Shown piece by piece: positions 8,693 to 17,780 of a stretch of 64,000 nt of DNA. Where the stretch lies: NCBI RefSeq assembly GCF_019904155.1, contig NZ_JAHCMB010000241.1, positions 95,381-159,380 of the forward strand, in the 5' to 3' direction. The stretch's first letter is position 1, and the number at the start of each line of letters is the position of its first letter. The DNA is from Paenibacillus sinensis. Lineage in GTDB: Bacteria > Bacillota > Bacilli > Paenibacillales > Paenibacillaceae. The position numbers were made by a program, and so were the translations under genes. The notes below the pieces were generated by a model that saw only the letters and a list, made by a program, of their open reading frames with translations, was not told where the DNA came from and made no database searches.

Positions 8693-9586
8693 ATGTCCGA
8701 CTACTATTGGGATAAGCAGATCGAGTACCTGAACAGCACCCGCTGTTTGTATTACAACGATGATTATCTGGAATTTCTGGTCAAAGGCGTCTGGGGAATC
8801 AACCGGCCGGTCAGCCTTATCGATTTCGGCTGCGGCTACGGCTACCTGGGGCTGAAGCTGCTGCCCCTTCTCCCGAAGGGCTCACGCTATACCGGGATCG
8901 ACAAGGGGAGGGATATGATCGCCAAGGCCCGGGAGATTTTTGCGGAGCTGGATTATGAAACCGAATTCATTGAGGCTTCCGTTGAAGACATTCGGCCCAA
9001 GCGGCGTTATGATATCGCGGTCTGCCATGCTTTCCTGCTTCATATGGCCGATGCGGAGGACGTTCTCGGCAGAATGATTGACAGTGTGGTGAATCAGGGG
9101 AAGGTGATCTGCTTCGAGCCCCACTGGATCGGGAATATGTCCAATTACGAACTGGAGGGAACTGCGCAGTCCCGGATTGTGAATCTCGGCATTCTCCAGC
9201 GTCTGTATGAGAACGATGCGCAGCGGACTAGTAAGGACGGGAACATCGGGCTGCGGCTGCCGATTCTGCTCAGCGGCCTGGGCTTAAGCGATGTGGAATG
9301 CCGGGTGAGCGACAAGGTGAATTTTCTGGACCAGCGGATGAACCCGGAGAGCCGGAGCAGACTGTTCCACTCCCTCAAAATCGAAGGCCTGGGCCAGGAG
9401 CCCGGCGATTATCAGCGAACGGTGACGCAGCTGATCGCGCGGGGCCTGAGTCATGAGGAGGCGCGCCGGCAGTATGATGCGGAAATGCTCTTCTCCAAGG
9501 AGTTCACGGAGGAATCCTGGTTAACTTATGCGCCCAATATGAAGATTACATTCGGTACGGTGGAGCGGCCTTGCGATGAAGATTAA
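8693..9586 (+). CDS. Class I SAM-dependent methyltransferase
   Basis: 297 residues. SAM motif I is LIDFGCGYGYLGLKLLP near residue 45, with the acidic residue in YTGIDKGRDM and a downstream motif ICFEPHWIGN. The C-terminal half is unlike common small-molecule methyltransferases and may hold a substrate domain. The ATG at 8693 sits seven bases after AGGAG; the in-frame ATG at 8675 has no such site. It overlaps the next gene by 11 bp, suggesting a coupled pair. Confidence 0.85.
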   Translation: MSDYYWDKQIEYLNSTRCLYYNDDYLEFLVKGVWGINRPVSLIDFGCGYGYLGLKLLPLLPKGSRYTGIDKGRDMIAKAREIFAELDYETEFIEASVEDIRPKRRYDIAVCHAFLLHMADAEDVLGRMIDSVVNQGKVICFEPHWIGNMSNYELEGTAQSRIVNLGILQRLYENDAQRTSKDGNIGLRLPILLSGLGLSDVECRVSDKVNFLDQRMNPESRSRLFHSLKIEGLGQEPGDYQRTVTQLIARGLSHEEARRQYDAEMLFSKEFTEESWLTYAPNMKITFGTVERPCDED

Positions 9587-10109
9587 CCTGTATCACTATT
9601 ATGAGCGGGAAAGGGGACCCTTCCGCAATCTCTCCAGTCTTTCCAGGGAAGAGGCCCGGGCGGTCTCCCGAGAATTGAAGTCGAACGGGGATGTATTCGC
9701 CAGCCGTCGGCAAGACGATTATATGGAAATCCGCCGGGAACTGGAGCAGCGGGCAAGAGAGCTGTTCATCCGGAAGGGCGGCAGACCCGTTCTCCCTTAC
9801 CCTCATTACATGACACTCGGCGAATGCCTTTGGGTGAAGAGCTGGTACAGGGAGGGGAGGGAAGTTGTCATCAGTCTGGATGATTTTGCCCCGGAGACCG
9901 TCAGCTTCACCTATGGCGATCTGTTCCCGGCTATGCGCTTCCAGGACGGCAGGGAGTACAGGGGGCAGGTCTATACGCGCGATGAAATACCGGGGCTGAT
10001 CGGCCGCTTCGGGCTTCCACAGGAATGGAACCCGGCCGGCGAGCAGGGACCGGAACGGTACATCGAGGCGCAAATTTGGGATGACGCCATTCTGAAGCGC
10101 TATTTGTGA
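9576..10109 (+). CDS. Conserved-looking hypothetical protein, 177 aa
   Basis: Not recognised. A soluble, charged protein starting MKINLYHYYERERGPFRNLS, with a short stretch LPYPHYMTLGECLWVKSWY and several aromatic residues; no membrane segment, no cysteine motif. Its start lies inside the end of the preceding methyltransferase gene, so the two are probably translated together. The neighbours (methyltransferase, GNAT) hint at a small modification unit, which is inference only. Confidence 0.65.
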   Translation: MKINLYHYYERERGPFRNLSSLSREEARAVSRELKSNGDVFASRRQDDYMEIRRELEQRARELFIRKGGRPVLPYPHYMTLGECLWVKSWYREGREVVISLDDFAPETVSFTYGDLFPAMRFQDGREYRGQVYTRDEIPGLIGRFGLPQEWNPAGEQGPERYIEAQIWDDAILKRYL

Positions 10110-10139
10110 TATTAACGAACCAGGGAGGTATTCCATATC

Positions 10140-10595
10140 ATGCCCGACGAGACAGTAGTTCGATTGATTAACCGCCAGGAGCTCCCCGGGCTTCTTGAGT
10201 TGTACCGCCATCTCCATCCCGATGATCCCGAGCTGGAACCCGGCTCGATGCAGGAGCAATGGGATGTCATCATGAACGATCCGGGCATGAAGATTATTGT
10301 CGTGGAGCGGGATGGGGTGCTGGTCGCTTCCTGCGTTCTGCTCGTTGCCCTGAACTTGACCAGAGGCGCAAGACCCTTCGGCTTGATCGAGAATGTGGTG
10401 ACACACAGCGGGTATCGCAAGCTGGGATATGGCCGGTTGGCGCTGAACCATGCGGTTGAATATGCAAGGAAGAGGAACTGCTACAAGGTCATGCTGATGA
10501 CGGGATCGAAGATGGAGGGCGTCCACACATTCTACGAGAGCTGCGGCTTTCGGAAGGGCGTCAAGACCGGGTTCGTCATAAGCTTGCAGGAGTAG
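10140..10595 (+). CDS. GNAT-family N-acetyltransferase
   Basis: 151 residues. The acetyl-CoA binding region reads VVTHSGYRKLGYGRLAL (near residue 82-98), matching the R/Q-x-x-G-x-G/A pattern, followed by CYKVMLMTGSKMEGVHTFYESCGF, the typical final beta-strand and bulge. Substrate unknown. It lies 30 bp after the hypothetical gene and is followed by a hairpin terminator. Confidence 0.85.
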   Translation: MPDETVVRLINRQELPGLLELYRHLHPDDPELEPGSMQEQWDVIMNDPGMKIIVVERDGVLVASCVLLVALNLTRGARPFGLIENVVTHSGYRKLGYGRLALNHAVEYARKRNCYKVMLMTGSKMEGVHTFYESCGFRKGVKTGFVISLQE

Positions 10596-10634
10596 GAGGA
10601 ACAAGGCTCTGGTTCGCAATCCGTCAAATGAGTG

Positions 10635-10664
10635 AAGCCGCTGCGTACTTACGCAGCGGCTTGT
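10635..10664 (+). terminator. Hairpin after the GNAT gene
   Basis: AAGCCGCTGCGT (10635-10646) and ACGCAGCGGCTT (10651-10662) form a perfect 12-bp stem with a four-base loop. The T-tract is short (TTGTTG), so termination may be partial. Confidence 0.6.
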
Positions 10665-10755
10665 TGCTGTCTACCTTTCGTAAAAATACCATCTCGATCC
10701 CGATGCAAAGCTTCATTATATAGTCATTATAGTCGGTTGGATAGAGTTCATAAGT

Positions 10756-10792
10756 AGTTCTTTATGCCTAGTGTATTTAGGCATAAAGAACT
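10756..10792. repeat. 15-bp perfect inverted repeat upstream of the chemosensory operon
   Basis: AGTTCTTTATGCCTA (10756-10770) is exactly inverted at 10778-10792 across a seven-base gap. It lies in the 364-bp gap between the GNAT gene and the MCP gene, about 170 bp before the MCP start. There is no T-tract on the plus strand after it. It could be an operator or an upstream-transcript hairpin. A weak sigma-D-like sequence, TAAT-N12-GTCGATAA (10848-10871), follows it. Confidence 0.55.
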
Positions 10793-10959
10793 TAAATCCG
10801 GGGTTGTAAATAAGCTTTTTTATAAATGTAGCGAAAATAGATATTCATAATGTGACGAAGATTGTCGATAAGGACTATAGATACCCGGTTTCCATAGAAT
10901 GGTAGTGGGAGTTAAGTTGTATGGTCGGGTGCGATAATGCAAAACGGGGGGAGTAAGGT

Positions 10960-12549
10960 ATGCGGTGGTTTGGTAACTTGAAGACAGTAACAAAGATTAT
11001 TTCCGCGTTCCTGATCGTTGCATTGCTGTTGGCAGCGCTGGGAGTCTACTCAAGTCTGACGATGCGGAACATGAACAAGAATGCGATTGAGCTGTACAGC
11101 AACAACCTGATTTCAGTGAATACCTTAGGGGGAGCACAGGTCTCTTTTCAAAAGGCGAGAGTGCTGATCCGGGATTTGAGCACCACGACTGTAGCGTCGG
11201 ATCAGGAGCAGTATGAGAAAGAGCTCAATGCTACCGTTCAGGATATTGAGAAAAACATTGAACAGTACCGGCCCCGGGCGGCCACGGCGGAAGAACAGAA
11301 CATTTTGAAAAGTCTGGACCCGGAATTCTCCATATATAAAGACCTTCTAAATCAGGGGGTACAGATTGCCAAAGAGCAAGGCTCAGAGGCGTTCCTTAAA
11401 TTCAGAGCGGAGTCTTTAAAACCGCAGACGGATAAAATTTCCAATCTATTGAATCAATTATTGAATCTGAACGTTCAGATTGCGGCGGCAACGAATGATG
11501 AGACTCAAAATTACTATTCAACAGGCATTTCTGTGACAGTAGCCATTATCATTATTGCCATTGTTCTCAGCGTTCTGATTGGCTCCTTCATCGCCCGGTC
11601 CATTTCGAAGCCGCTGCTTCAGATGGTCGGGGTAGCGACCAAGGTGGCGAACGGCGATTTGACCGAGCAGGTCTCGATATCCAGCAGAGATGAAGTGGGA
11701 CAGCTGGCATCAGCGCTTAATCGGATGGTTGATAATTTGAAAACGCTGGTGAACGAAATCGTCATGAATTCGCAAAGTGTGGCCGCATCATCGCAGCAGA
11801 TTTCGGCAAGCACCCAGGAAATCGCCAGCACGAGCACAAGCCAGTCTGCTGCTGCGGGTGATATTACCAATCTGTTCAAGGAGCTGTCTATCGCTATTGA
11901 CTCTGTGGCCAACAGTGCGGAAGAGGCAGCCGATCTGTCCAATGATACGGTGCGGACGGCGCGTGAAGGCGGTGCGGTTGTTGAGGCCTCGCTGAAGGGA
12001 ATGCAGGCAGTCAACGGCAAGATGGCCCAGCTGGAAAGCGACTCCCAGAAGATCGGCGACATTATCGAAGTGATCGATGATATTGCCGAGCAGACGAATC
12101 TGCTGGCGCTTAATGCGGCGATCGAAGCGGCGCGAGCGGGCGAGCAGGGACGCGGCTTCGCCGTAGTGGCCGACGAGGTGCGGAAGCTGGCCGAGCGAAG
12201 CGGGGGAGCGACGAAGGAGATTACGTCGATTATCAAGGCGATGCAGGAAAATACGAAGCAAAGTGTACAAGCGGTCGCCGAGAGCGTACAGCAGTCCTCA
12301 CGGACGGGAGAGGCGTTCGAACGGATTATCGGCATGGTCAACGACTCGTCCATCAAGGTCAATGAAATCGCCGCAGCCTGTGAAGAAGAATCGGCTCAGG
12401 CGGCAGAAGTCATGGGTGCGGTTCAGTCCATCGCCGCTTCAAGCGAAGAGTCGGCGGCTGCCTCTGAGGAGACGGCGGCAACCTGCCAATCCCTTGCCCA
12501 GTTGTCCCAGGAGCTGGCAACAGCAGCGGCGGCATTTAAAACACGCTAA
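10960..12549 (+). CDS. Methyl-accepting chemotaxis protein
   Basis: 529 residues. Membrane segment 1 is near residues 14-32 and segment 2 near 190-212; between them is an extracytoplasmic four-helix-bundle sensor (4HB_MCP-like). A HAMP domain follows (about 213-265), then a long signalling coiled coil whose tip reads DDIAEQTNLLALNAAIEAAR. That tip binds CheW and CheA. The ligand is unknown. It is the first gene of an MCP-CheW-CheA set, 40 bp before cheW. Confidence 0.93.
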   Translation: MRWFGNLKTVTKIISAFLIVALLLAALGVYSSLTMRNMNKNAIELYSNNLISVNTLGGAQVSFQKARVLIRDLSTTTVASDQEQYEKELNATVQDIEKNIEQYRPRAATAEEQNILKSLDPEFSIYKDLLNQGVQIAKEQGSEAFLKFRAESLKPQTDKISNLLNQLLNLNVQIAAATNDETQNYYSTGISVTVAIIIIAIVLSVLIGSFIARSISKPLLQMVGVATKVANGDLTEQVSISSRDEVGQLASALNRMVDNLKTLVNEIVMNSQSVAASSQQISASTQEIASTSTSQSAAAGDITNLFKELSIAIDSVANSAEEAADLSNDTVRTAREGGAVVEASLKGMQAVNGKMAQLESDSQKIGDIIEVIDDIAEQTNLLALNAAIEAARAGEQGRGFAVVADEVRKLAERSGGATKEITSIIKAMQENTKQSVQAVAESVQQSSRTGEAFERIIGMVNDSSIKVNEIAAACEEESAQAAEVMGAVQSIAASSEESAAASEETAATCQSLAQLSQELATAAAAFKTR

Positions 12550-12589
12550 CTTTCACTAACAATAAATCTTTACACTGAGGGGGATGCTT

Positions 12590-13015
12590 ATGACCTCGCT
12601 TCAGCAAGACCAATATATTGAACTTGCCGTAGGAGCCGAGACCTGCGCTATGCGCATTGAAGACGTGCATGAAATTATCAAAATGCTCACCATTACGGAT
12701 ATTCCGTTCAGCCGTCATGAGGTGAAGGGAGTCGTCAATCTGAGAGGGAAGGTCGTTCCGGTCATGAGTCTGCGGAATCTGCTCGGCATGCCCGATGAGC
12801 CGTACACGAGGGCGACCCGGATCATCGTCGTCCGTCACAAGGAGGAGTTCGTCGGTATGATTGTCGACAAAGTGAACCGGGTTACGACCTATGCGGAGAT
12901 TCACCCTCCGACCGGACAAACCGGCATCCCCCATGCGGGAGTCTATCAGGGGATCGGTCAGCGTGACGACCGGCTGATCGGGATTCTGAAGCTTGAAGAC
13001 ATCCTGGGCGGATAG
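12590..13015 (+). CDS. cheW: CheW-type chemotaxis coupling protein
   Basis: About 141 residues, a single CheW/SH3-like domain (QYIELAVGAETCAMRIEDVHEI ... GVVNLRGKVVPVMSLR). It links the receptor to the kinase. The ATG at 12590 is six bases after TGAGGGGG, so it is preferred to the ATG at 12584. cheA starts 15 bp after it. Confidence 0.9.
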   Translation: MTSLQQDQYIELAVGAETCAMRIEDVHEIIKMLTITDIPFSRHEVKGVVNLRGKVVPVMSLRNLLGMPDEPYTRATRIIVVRHKEEFVGMIVDKVNRVTTYAEIHPPTGQTGIPHAGVYQGIGQRDDRLIGILKLEDILGG

Positions 13016-13029
13016 GGGGGACGGCAATT

Positions 13030-15075
13030 ATGATGGATTTATCGGCTTACCGTGATATTTTCATAGAGGAGCTGAATGAGCAGCTGGAGCGAATGGATCA
13101 GACGCTGCTCTCGCTGGAGCGTTCTCCTTCTCCTGAGTATGTGCAGACCTTGTTCCGTTCGGCTCATACGGTCAAAGGCTCCTCATCCACCATGGCCTTT
13201 GGTGAAATGAGCGAACTGACCCACCAGGTGGAATACGCGCTGGAATGGGTTCGGGAGAATAACGCCGCCATCGGCTCCGAATTCATCGACCTGATGTTCA
13301 GGGCGCTGGACGCCATGAAGACACTCCGGGACGAATATATCGGGGGCGGTCCGTTCTCTGACTTCACCGTGCTCGTATCGGAGATCCGATCGTTGATCAG
13401 CCGGCCTTCCGGGGACACGGCGGAGACGCGGCGGGGGCAGCTGGTGCTAGGGCCAGAGGAGACGCTCAAAGCGGATGAGCAGGCAGCGGCGGGACGGACG
13501 CTGCTGGAGGTCCGGGTCGAGCTGGTCGGAGACTGCCTGATGAAGGCGGCGAGATACCAGATCGTGATGAACCGGAGCGAAGACGAGCTGGGAACGGTCG
13601 TCGCCTCGACGCATTCGCTGCAGGGAACCGGCGCTACGGAGGAAGAGGATGAAACGTACCGGCTGTTCGCCTTCGTAATCGCGACGCAGCTGGAGGCCAA
13701 AGCGCTGCAGGACAAGCTGTCGGGATTCTCGGATGTGCAGTCGGCAGAGGTCCTGCCGTTCACTGCCGGGGCCGCCGCTGCGTCCACACCATCAGCGGCT
13801 TGCGCCGAACAGGCAACGGCTGCACATCCCGCACAAGCCCCGGCGTCGGCCCAGGCTCCGGGCCGGCAGGCCGCGCCCTCCGGCGGGGAGCCGGGAAAGG
13901 GCGCTGCCCAGACTGTCCGGGTCAGCGTGGATCGGCTCGACCACCTGATGAACCTGGTCGGAGAGCTGCTGATCGACCAGACCTCGCTGGCCGATCTGCG
14001 GGCCGAAGGACTGCGGAGCGACCCGGCGCAGGCGCTCGGTACGATCGGCGGCGTTTCGGATCACATGAGCAGGGTGATCAAGGAACTGCAGGACGGGGTC
14101 ATGAAGACCCGGATGCTGCCGATCGACCAGTTGTTCAGCCGGTTCCCCCGGCTGGTCAGGGACCTGTCCCAGAAGCTTGGCAAGCAGCTGGATCTGATCA
14201 TTCAGGGCGGAGAGACGGAGCTGGACCGCACGATTATCGAAGAGCTCGGCGATCCGCTGATTCACCTGATCCGCAACAGCGCCGATCACGGAATCGAGAG
14301 CCCGGAGGCGCGGGCCGCTGCCGGCAAGCCGGAGAAGGGCCGCATCTCCCTCACCTCGTTCCATGAGGAGAATCACGTTGTAATTGTGCTGGAGGACGAC
14401 GGCAAGGGTATTGACGGAGAGGTCATCAAGGCCAACGCCATCCGGAAAGGGCTGATTACGGAAGAACAGGCCGCCCGTCTTACCCAGGCGGAGGCTGTCA
14501 ATCTGATCTTCGAGCCCGGCTTCTCCACCGCTTCCCAGGTCAGCGAGGTGTCCGGACGCGGCGTCGGCATGGATATCGTCCGCAGCCAGATCGGCAGACT
14601 GAACGGCATCATCGACATTGATACCCGGCCCGGCGACGGCACGAGATTCACTATCCGTCTTCCGCTTACACTGGCCATCATCAAGGGGCTGCTCGTCAAA
14701 GTGGCGGGCAGGCTGGTCATTATCCCGATGTATAATGTATCCGAAATCGTCAGAATCTCACCGGATGATGTGCAGAGCATTCAGGGCCAGAGAGCCATTA
14801 TCAATCACGGCAAAATCGTTCCGCTGTATTGGCTGCATGACAAGCTTCATTATCACCGGACGGAACGGAACGCGAGGTCGATCCCTGTGGTCGTTGTGAA
14901 ATCGGTGGAGAAGAGCGCCGCCTTCGGCGTGGATGAGATCATAGGCAATCAGGAAGTGGTTATCAAATCGCTGGGAACTTACCTCGGCAAAATGAATCAT
15001 CTCTCGGGAGCTACCATTCTGGGCAACGGCAGCGTGGCGCTCATTCTGGAAGCGCCGTTTCTGGTAAACGGATAA
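13030..15075 (+). CDS. cheA: Chemotaxis histidine kinase CheA
   Basis: 681 residues. HPt domain with His46 in RSAHTVKGSSSTM; a central region with an Ala/Pro linker (about 245-285); dimerisation helices (VDRLDHLMNLVGELLI); HATPase domain with N box LIRNSADHGIE, G1 DDGKGID and G2 GRGVGMDIVRSQI; C-terminal CheW-like domain. All catalytic motifs are intact. No CheY, CheB or CheR follows, so the partner response regulators must be encoded elsewhere. A terminator lies directly downstream. Confidence 0.93.
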   Translation: MMDLSAYRDIFIEELNEQLERMDQTLLSLERSPSPEYVQTLFRSAHTVKGSSSTMAFGEMSELTHQVEYALEWVRENNAAIGSEFIDLMFRALDAMKTLRDEYIGGGPFSDFTVLVSEIRSLISRPSGDTAETRRGQLVLGPEETLKADEQAAAGRTLLEVRVELVGDCLMKAARYQIVMNRSEDELGTVVASTHSLQGTGATEEEDETYRLFAFVIATQLEAKALQDKLSGFSDVQSAEVLPFTAGAAAASTPSAACAEQATAAHPAQAPASAQAPGRQAAPSGGEPGKGAAQTVRVSVDRLDHLMNLVGELLIDQTSLADLRAEGLRSDPAQALGTIGGVSDHMSRVIKELQDGVMKTRMLPIDQLFSRFPRLVRDLSQKLGKQLDLIIQGGETELDRTIIEELGDPLIHLIRNSADHGIESPEARAAAGKPEKGRISLTSFHEENHVVIVLEDDGKGIDGEVIKANAIRKGLITEEQAARLTQAEAVNLIFEPGFSTASQVSEVSGRGVGMDIVRSQIGRLNGIIDIDTRPGDGTRFTIRLPLTLAIIKGLLVKVAGRLVIIPMYNVSEIVRISPDDVQSIQGQRAIINHGKIVPLYWLHDKLHYHRTERNARSIPVVVVKSVEKSAAFGVDEIIGNQEVVIKSLGTYLGKMNHLSGATILGNGSVALILEAPFLVNG

Positions 15076-15088
15076 TATTTGATCATAC

Positions 15089-15141
15089 AGAGGTGTCCCT
15101 TAAGCCGTGAAATGGCTGCGTGGGATGCCTCTTGTTTTTTT
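15089..15141 (+). terminator. Terminator after cheA
   Basis: AGAGGTGTCCC (15089-15099) pairs with GGGATGCCTCT (15122-15132), followed by TTGTTTTTTT. Confidence 0.75.
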
Positions 15142-15174
15142 ATGAAACGGATAGACAATAGAAGAGAAACTTCT

Positions 15175-15189
15175 TGTAAGCGCTTATTA
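15175..15189. promoter_or_regulatory. CRE (CcpA site) upstream of the PTS operon
   Basis: TGTAAGCGCTTATTA matches the core of the catabolite response element (TGWAANCGNTNWCA-like). It lies about 100 bp upstream of the PRD regulator, consistent with carbon catabolite repression of the PTS genes. Confidence 0.6.
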
Positions 15190-15286
15190 CGAAATCGCTA
15201 TCTGCTATATAAAAGCTGGATTAAATATAATAAACAGGAAGCAAGTCAATCATCAATGTTTCAACCAAAGGAGGTGAATTGCGATT

Positions 15287-17332
15287 ATGTATGTAACCGA
15301 ACGCACCTTGAAAGTTGCCCGGTATTTCAACGAAAAAAATGAAGCGAGCATCCGGAGCATCGCCAGGGAGCTCGGGCTTACCGAGCGGTCTGTCCGCTAT
15401 GAAATTGACCGGATTAACATTTTCGAAAGCGCCAGTCATCCTTATATTCTGAAAAGCAAGGACGCTTACTGGAAGCTGGTCTCGCCTCTGCCCGAGGTGC
15501 TGCTGCAAACCTATCTGTATGTCTATACATCGGAGGAACGGGCCCGCTTTATGCTGCTCGGGCTTCTCTTCTCCCCGGAGCAGATCCATCTGGGTGTTCT
15601 GGCACAGCGTTTCGAGGTTAGCCGGACAACGGTCAAGAAGGATCTTCAGGCGGTTGAGGAACGGATGCTGGAATCCGGGATTTCGCTTTCCTATCGCCGC
15701 GGATTTGGCCTGAACGGCTCGCCGTCCTCGTTATATTTACTTGGCGTCGAAGCGTTAAGGCCCGTTGTGTCCTTGTTATACAGAGAGCCTCAAACCGTAT
15801 ACGAAGAGCAGGTTGGACTCATGTTGTCGGATGCGATCGGGTCTCCCTGGTCCCCGGAGCTTCATGCCTGGGCGAGGAGAACGATGGAGAATATTCAGCT
15901 CATTCTTACCGATTCGGCCTATAAAACGATGCTGGCCCACCTCGTCGTCCTGCTGTTCATGATGAGCAGAAATGCGCCGATACCGGAGACTCTGGGAGCT
16001 AACCTGCATTTGGCCGAATCCGAGGAGATCATGTTCGGGGGCCATCTCGAGAGCCTGGGAGAGATCGTGGAGCATCCCATCCAGTCCGAATACGCGCGGG
16101 CTATAATTATTCAGTTCATGCTCTCCTCCAAGCATCAGCCATCTGCTTATCAGGTCGGCCGGTGGCTGGATGCGGAATGCCTTGCGATTGAACTCATTGA
16201 AAGCGTCTCTGAGCGTGTGCATATCGGCTTTGAACAGGATGAACAACTGCTGAACGGGCTGATTAACCATCTCGAGCCTCTGCTGAACGGAACGGCTTCG
16301 TATGAAGAGCCGAGGTGGAGCATAGAGCATTTGCCGGAACAGGACCGGCTCGTCTTTAAGGCTCTGTCCGAAATTATTACGGAACACCCGGAGCTGCGAA
16401 GGGCGGTGTCGGGCTCCGGGCTGTTCCTGATCGCGGTGCATTTTCTCGGCAGCCTGAGAAGGCTTGTGCAGGAGGCCAGCCACGTTCTTCTGGTCTGCGG
16501 ATTCGGCTATGGGACTACGGCGCTGGTTAAAGACCAGCTTATGAACAAGTATCAGGTCCATATCGTCGAATCCATCCCGATGCACAAGCTGATGAACCGC
16601 AGCAGCTGGGATGAAGTGGACCTGATCGTGAGCACCCATCCGATTCAGGAACGCCTTCCAAAGCCGTGGGTTCAGGTGGAGCCTCTGATCACGGTCGCCG
16701 ACGATGAAGCGCTGCAAAGGTCGGGATTACAGCCCAAGCGGCTGTATGTGGATTATCACCTGCTGTACAGGGATTTGGAATTTCTGAATGAACGGGACAG
16801 GGACGCCGCCTTTCAGGTCTTCCTGAAGCATCTGGGCCACCAGGGAATCCGGATATCGGGGAGCTATCGGCTTCAGGATCTCATGCTGCCCCAGTTCGTT
16901 CAATATGTGGATCAAGCGCTCGACTGGGAGCAGGCGGTCCGAATCTCCTGCGGTTTGCTGGTGAATCAGGGCTGTGTGCATTCTTCATATCTCGATGAAA
17001 TCATCCGCTCGATGCATCGCTGGGATCATTATTCGGTAATTGACGGCTCAATCGCCATTCTGCACGGCAAGGGAGAGGAACTCATCAAGCGAACGGGGAT
17101 CAGCATGATCTGCACTTCCCGTCCCGTCCGGTTCGGCACCAAGTCCGTGCATGCGGTTCTGTGTCTGGCCAGCAAGGATAAGAAGGAGCATATCCCGGCC
17201 CTCAAGACCCTGGTGAAGCTCATCCGGCTGACGGATTGGATCGCGCAATTGCAACAGAAGCGGACCGGCATTGAAATTTACGAATTAACCAGAGAAATGG
17301 AGAATCGAATTCTAAATGAAGAAGCTTATTAG
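15287..17332 (+). CDS. BglG/MtlR-type PRD transcriptional activator with EIIB- and EIIA-like domains
   Basis: 681 residues. Two N-terminal helix-turn-helix parts (SIRSIARELGLTERSVRYEIDRIN; LAQRFEVSRTTVKKDLQ), two PRD domains in the middle, an EIIB-like domain (LLVCGFGYGTTALVKDQL near 400) and a C-terminal EIIA-like domain (AILHGKGEE). Such proteins activate a PTS operon and are tuned by PTS phosphorylation. Gene order with EIIA, EIIC and EIIB makes this the local activator. GGAGG lies 12 bases before the ATG. The stop lies inside the EIIA gene. Confidence 0.9.
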   Translation: MYVTERTLKVARYFNEKNEASIRSIARELGLTERSVRYEIDRINIFESASHPYILKSKDAYWKLVSPLPEVLLQTYLYVYTSEERARFMLLGLLFSPEQIHLGVLAQRFEVSRTTVKKDLQAVEERMLESGISLSYRRGFGLNGSPSSLYLLGVEALRPVVSLLYREPQTVYEEQVGLMLSDAIGSPWSPELHAWARRTMENIQLILTDSAYKTMLAHLVVLLFMMSRNAPIPETLGANLHLAESEEIMFGGHLESLGEIVEHPIQSEYARAIIIQFMLSSKHQPSAYQVGRWLDAECLAIELIESVSERVHIGFEQDEQLLNGLINHLEPLLNGTASYEEPRWSIEHLPEQDRLVFKALSEIITEHPELRRAVSGSGLFLIAVHFLGSLRRLVQEASHVLLVCGFGYGTTALVKDQLMNKYQVHIVESIPMHKLMNRSSWDEVDLIVSTHPIQERLPKPWVQVEPLITVADDEALQRSGLQPKRLYVDYHLLYRDLEFLNERDRDAAFQVFLKHLGHQGIRISGSYRLQDLMLPQFVQYVDQALDWEQAVRISCGLLVNQGCVHSSYLDEIIRSMHRWDHYSVIDGSIAILHGKGEELIKRTGISMICTSRPVRFGTKSVHAVLCLASKDKKEHIPALKTLVKLIRLTDWIAQLQQKRTGIEIYELTREMENRILNEEAY

Positions 17333-17780
17333 CATTGATACCATTATGCTCAATCTGGACGCCGGGACGAAGGACGAGGCTATCGCGCTGCTGGCGGATA
17401 ACCTGGAGCGAACCGGCCGGGTGGCCTCGGCGGATGTTTTTATGCAGAGTGTACTGGACCGGGAAGCGGTCTCGCCGACGGCGATCGGATATGATATGGG
17501 ACTGCCGCATGGAAAAAGCGACACGGTGCTGATTCCGTCCGTATCCATAGCAAGGCTTAAACGGCCGCTTCTATGGAATGAAGAGACGAACGAAGCGGCG
17601 GATCTGCTGATCCTGATTGCAGTACCCAAGGAGAGCAGCGGATTCCATTTGAAGATTCTGACGGCGCTGTCCCGCAAGCTTATGCATGACGAGTTTCGCG
17701 AGAAGCTCAGGAATGCCTCCGCAGAGACGGACATTCTTAAGTTAGTAGATCAAGAACTGGGGGAATTGATCCATGATTAG
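17316..17780 (+). CDS. PTS EIIA component, fructose/mannitol family
   Basis: 154 residues. The phosphorylation site is His65 in GYDMGLPHGKSD, as in fructose-type EIIA. It takes phosphate from HPr and passes it to EIIB. It overlaps the regulator by 17 bp and EIIC by 8 bp, so the operon is tightly coupled. Confidence 0.9.
   Translation: MKKLISIDTIMLNLDAGTKDEAIALLADNLERTGRVASADVFMQSVLDREAVSPTAIGYDMGLPHGKSDTVLIPSVSIARLKRPLLWNEETNEAADLLILIAVPKESSGFHLKILTALSRKLMHDEFREKLRNASAETDILKLVDQELGELIHD

Noticed and set aside
15079..15342. 87-aa frame between cheA and the PTS regulator
   Set aside because: It spans the cheA terminator and the regulator's control region; no start signal.
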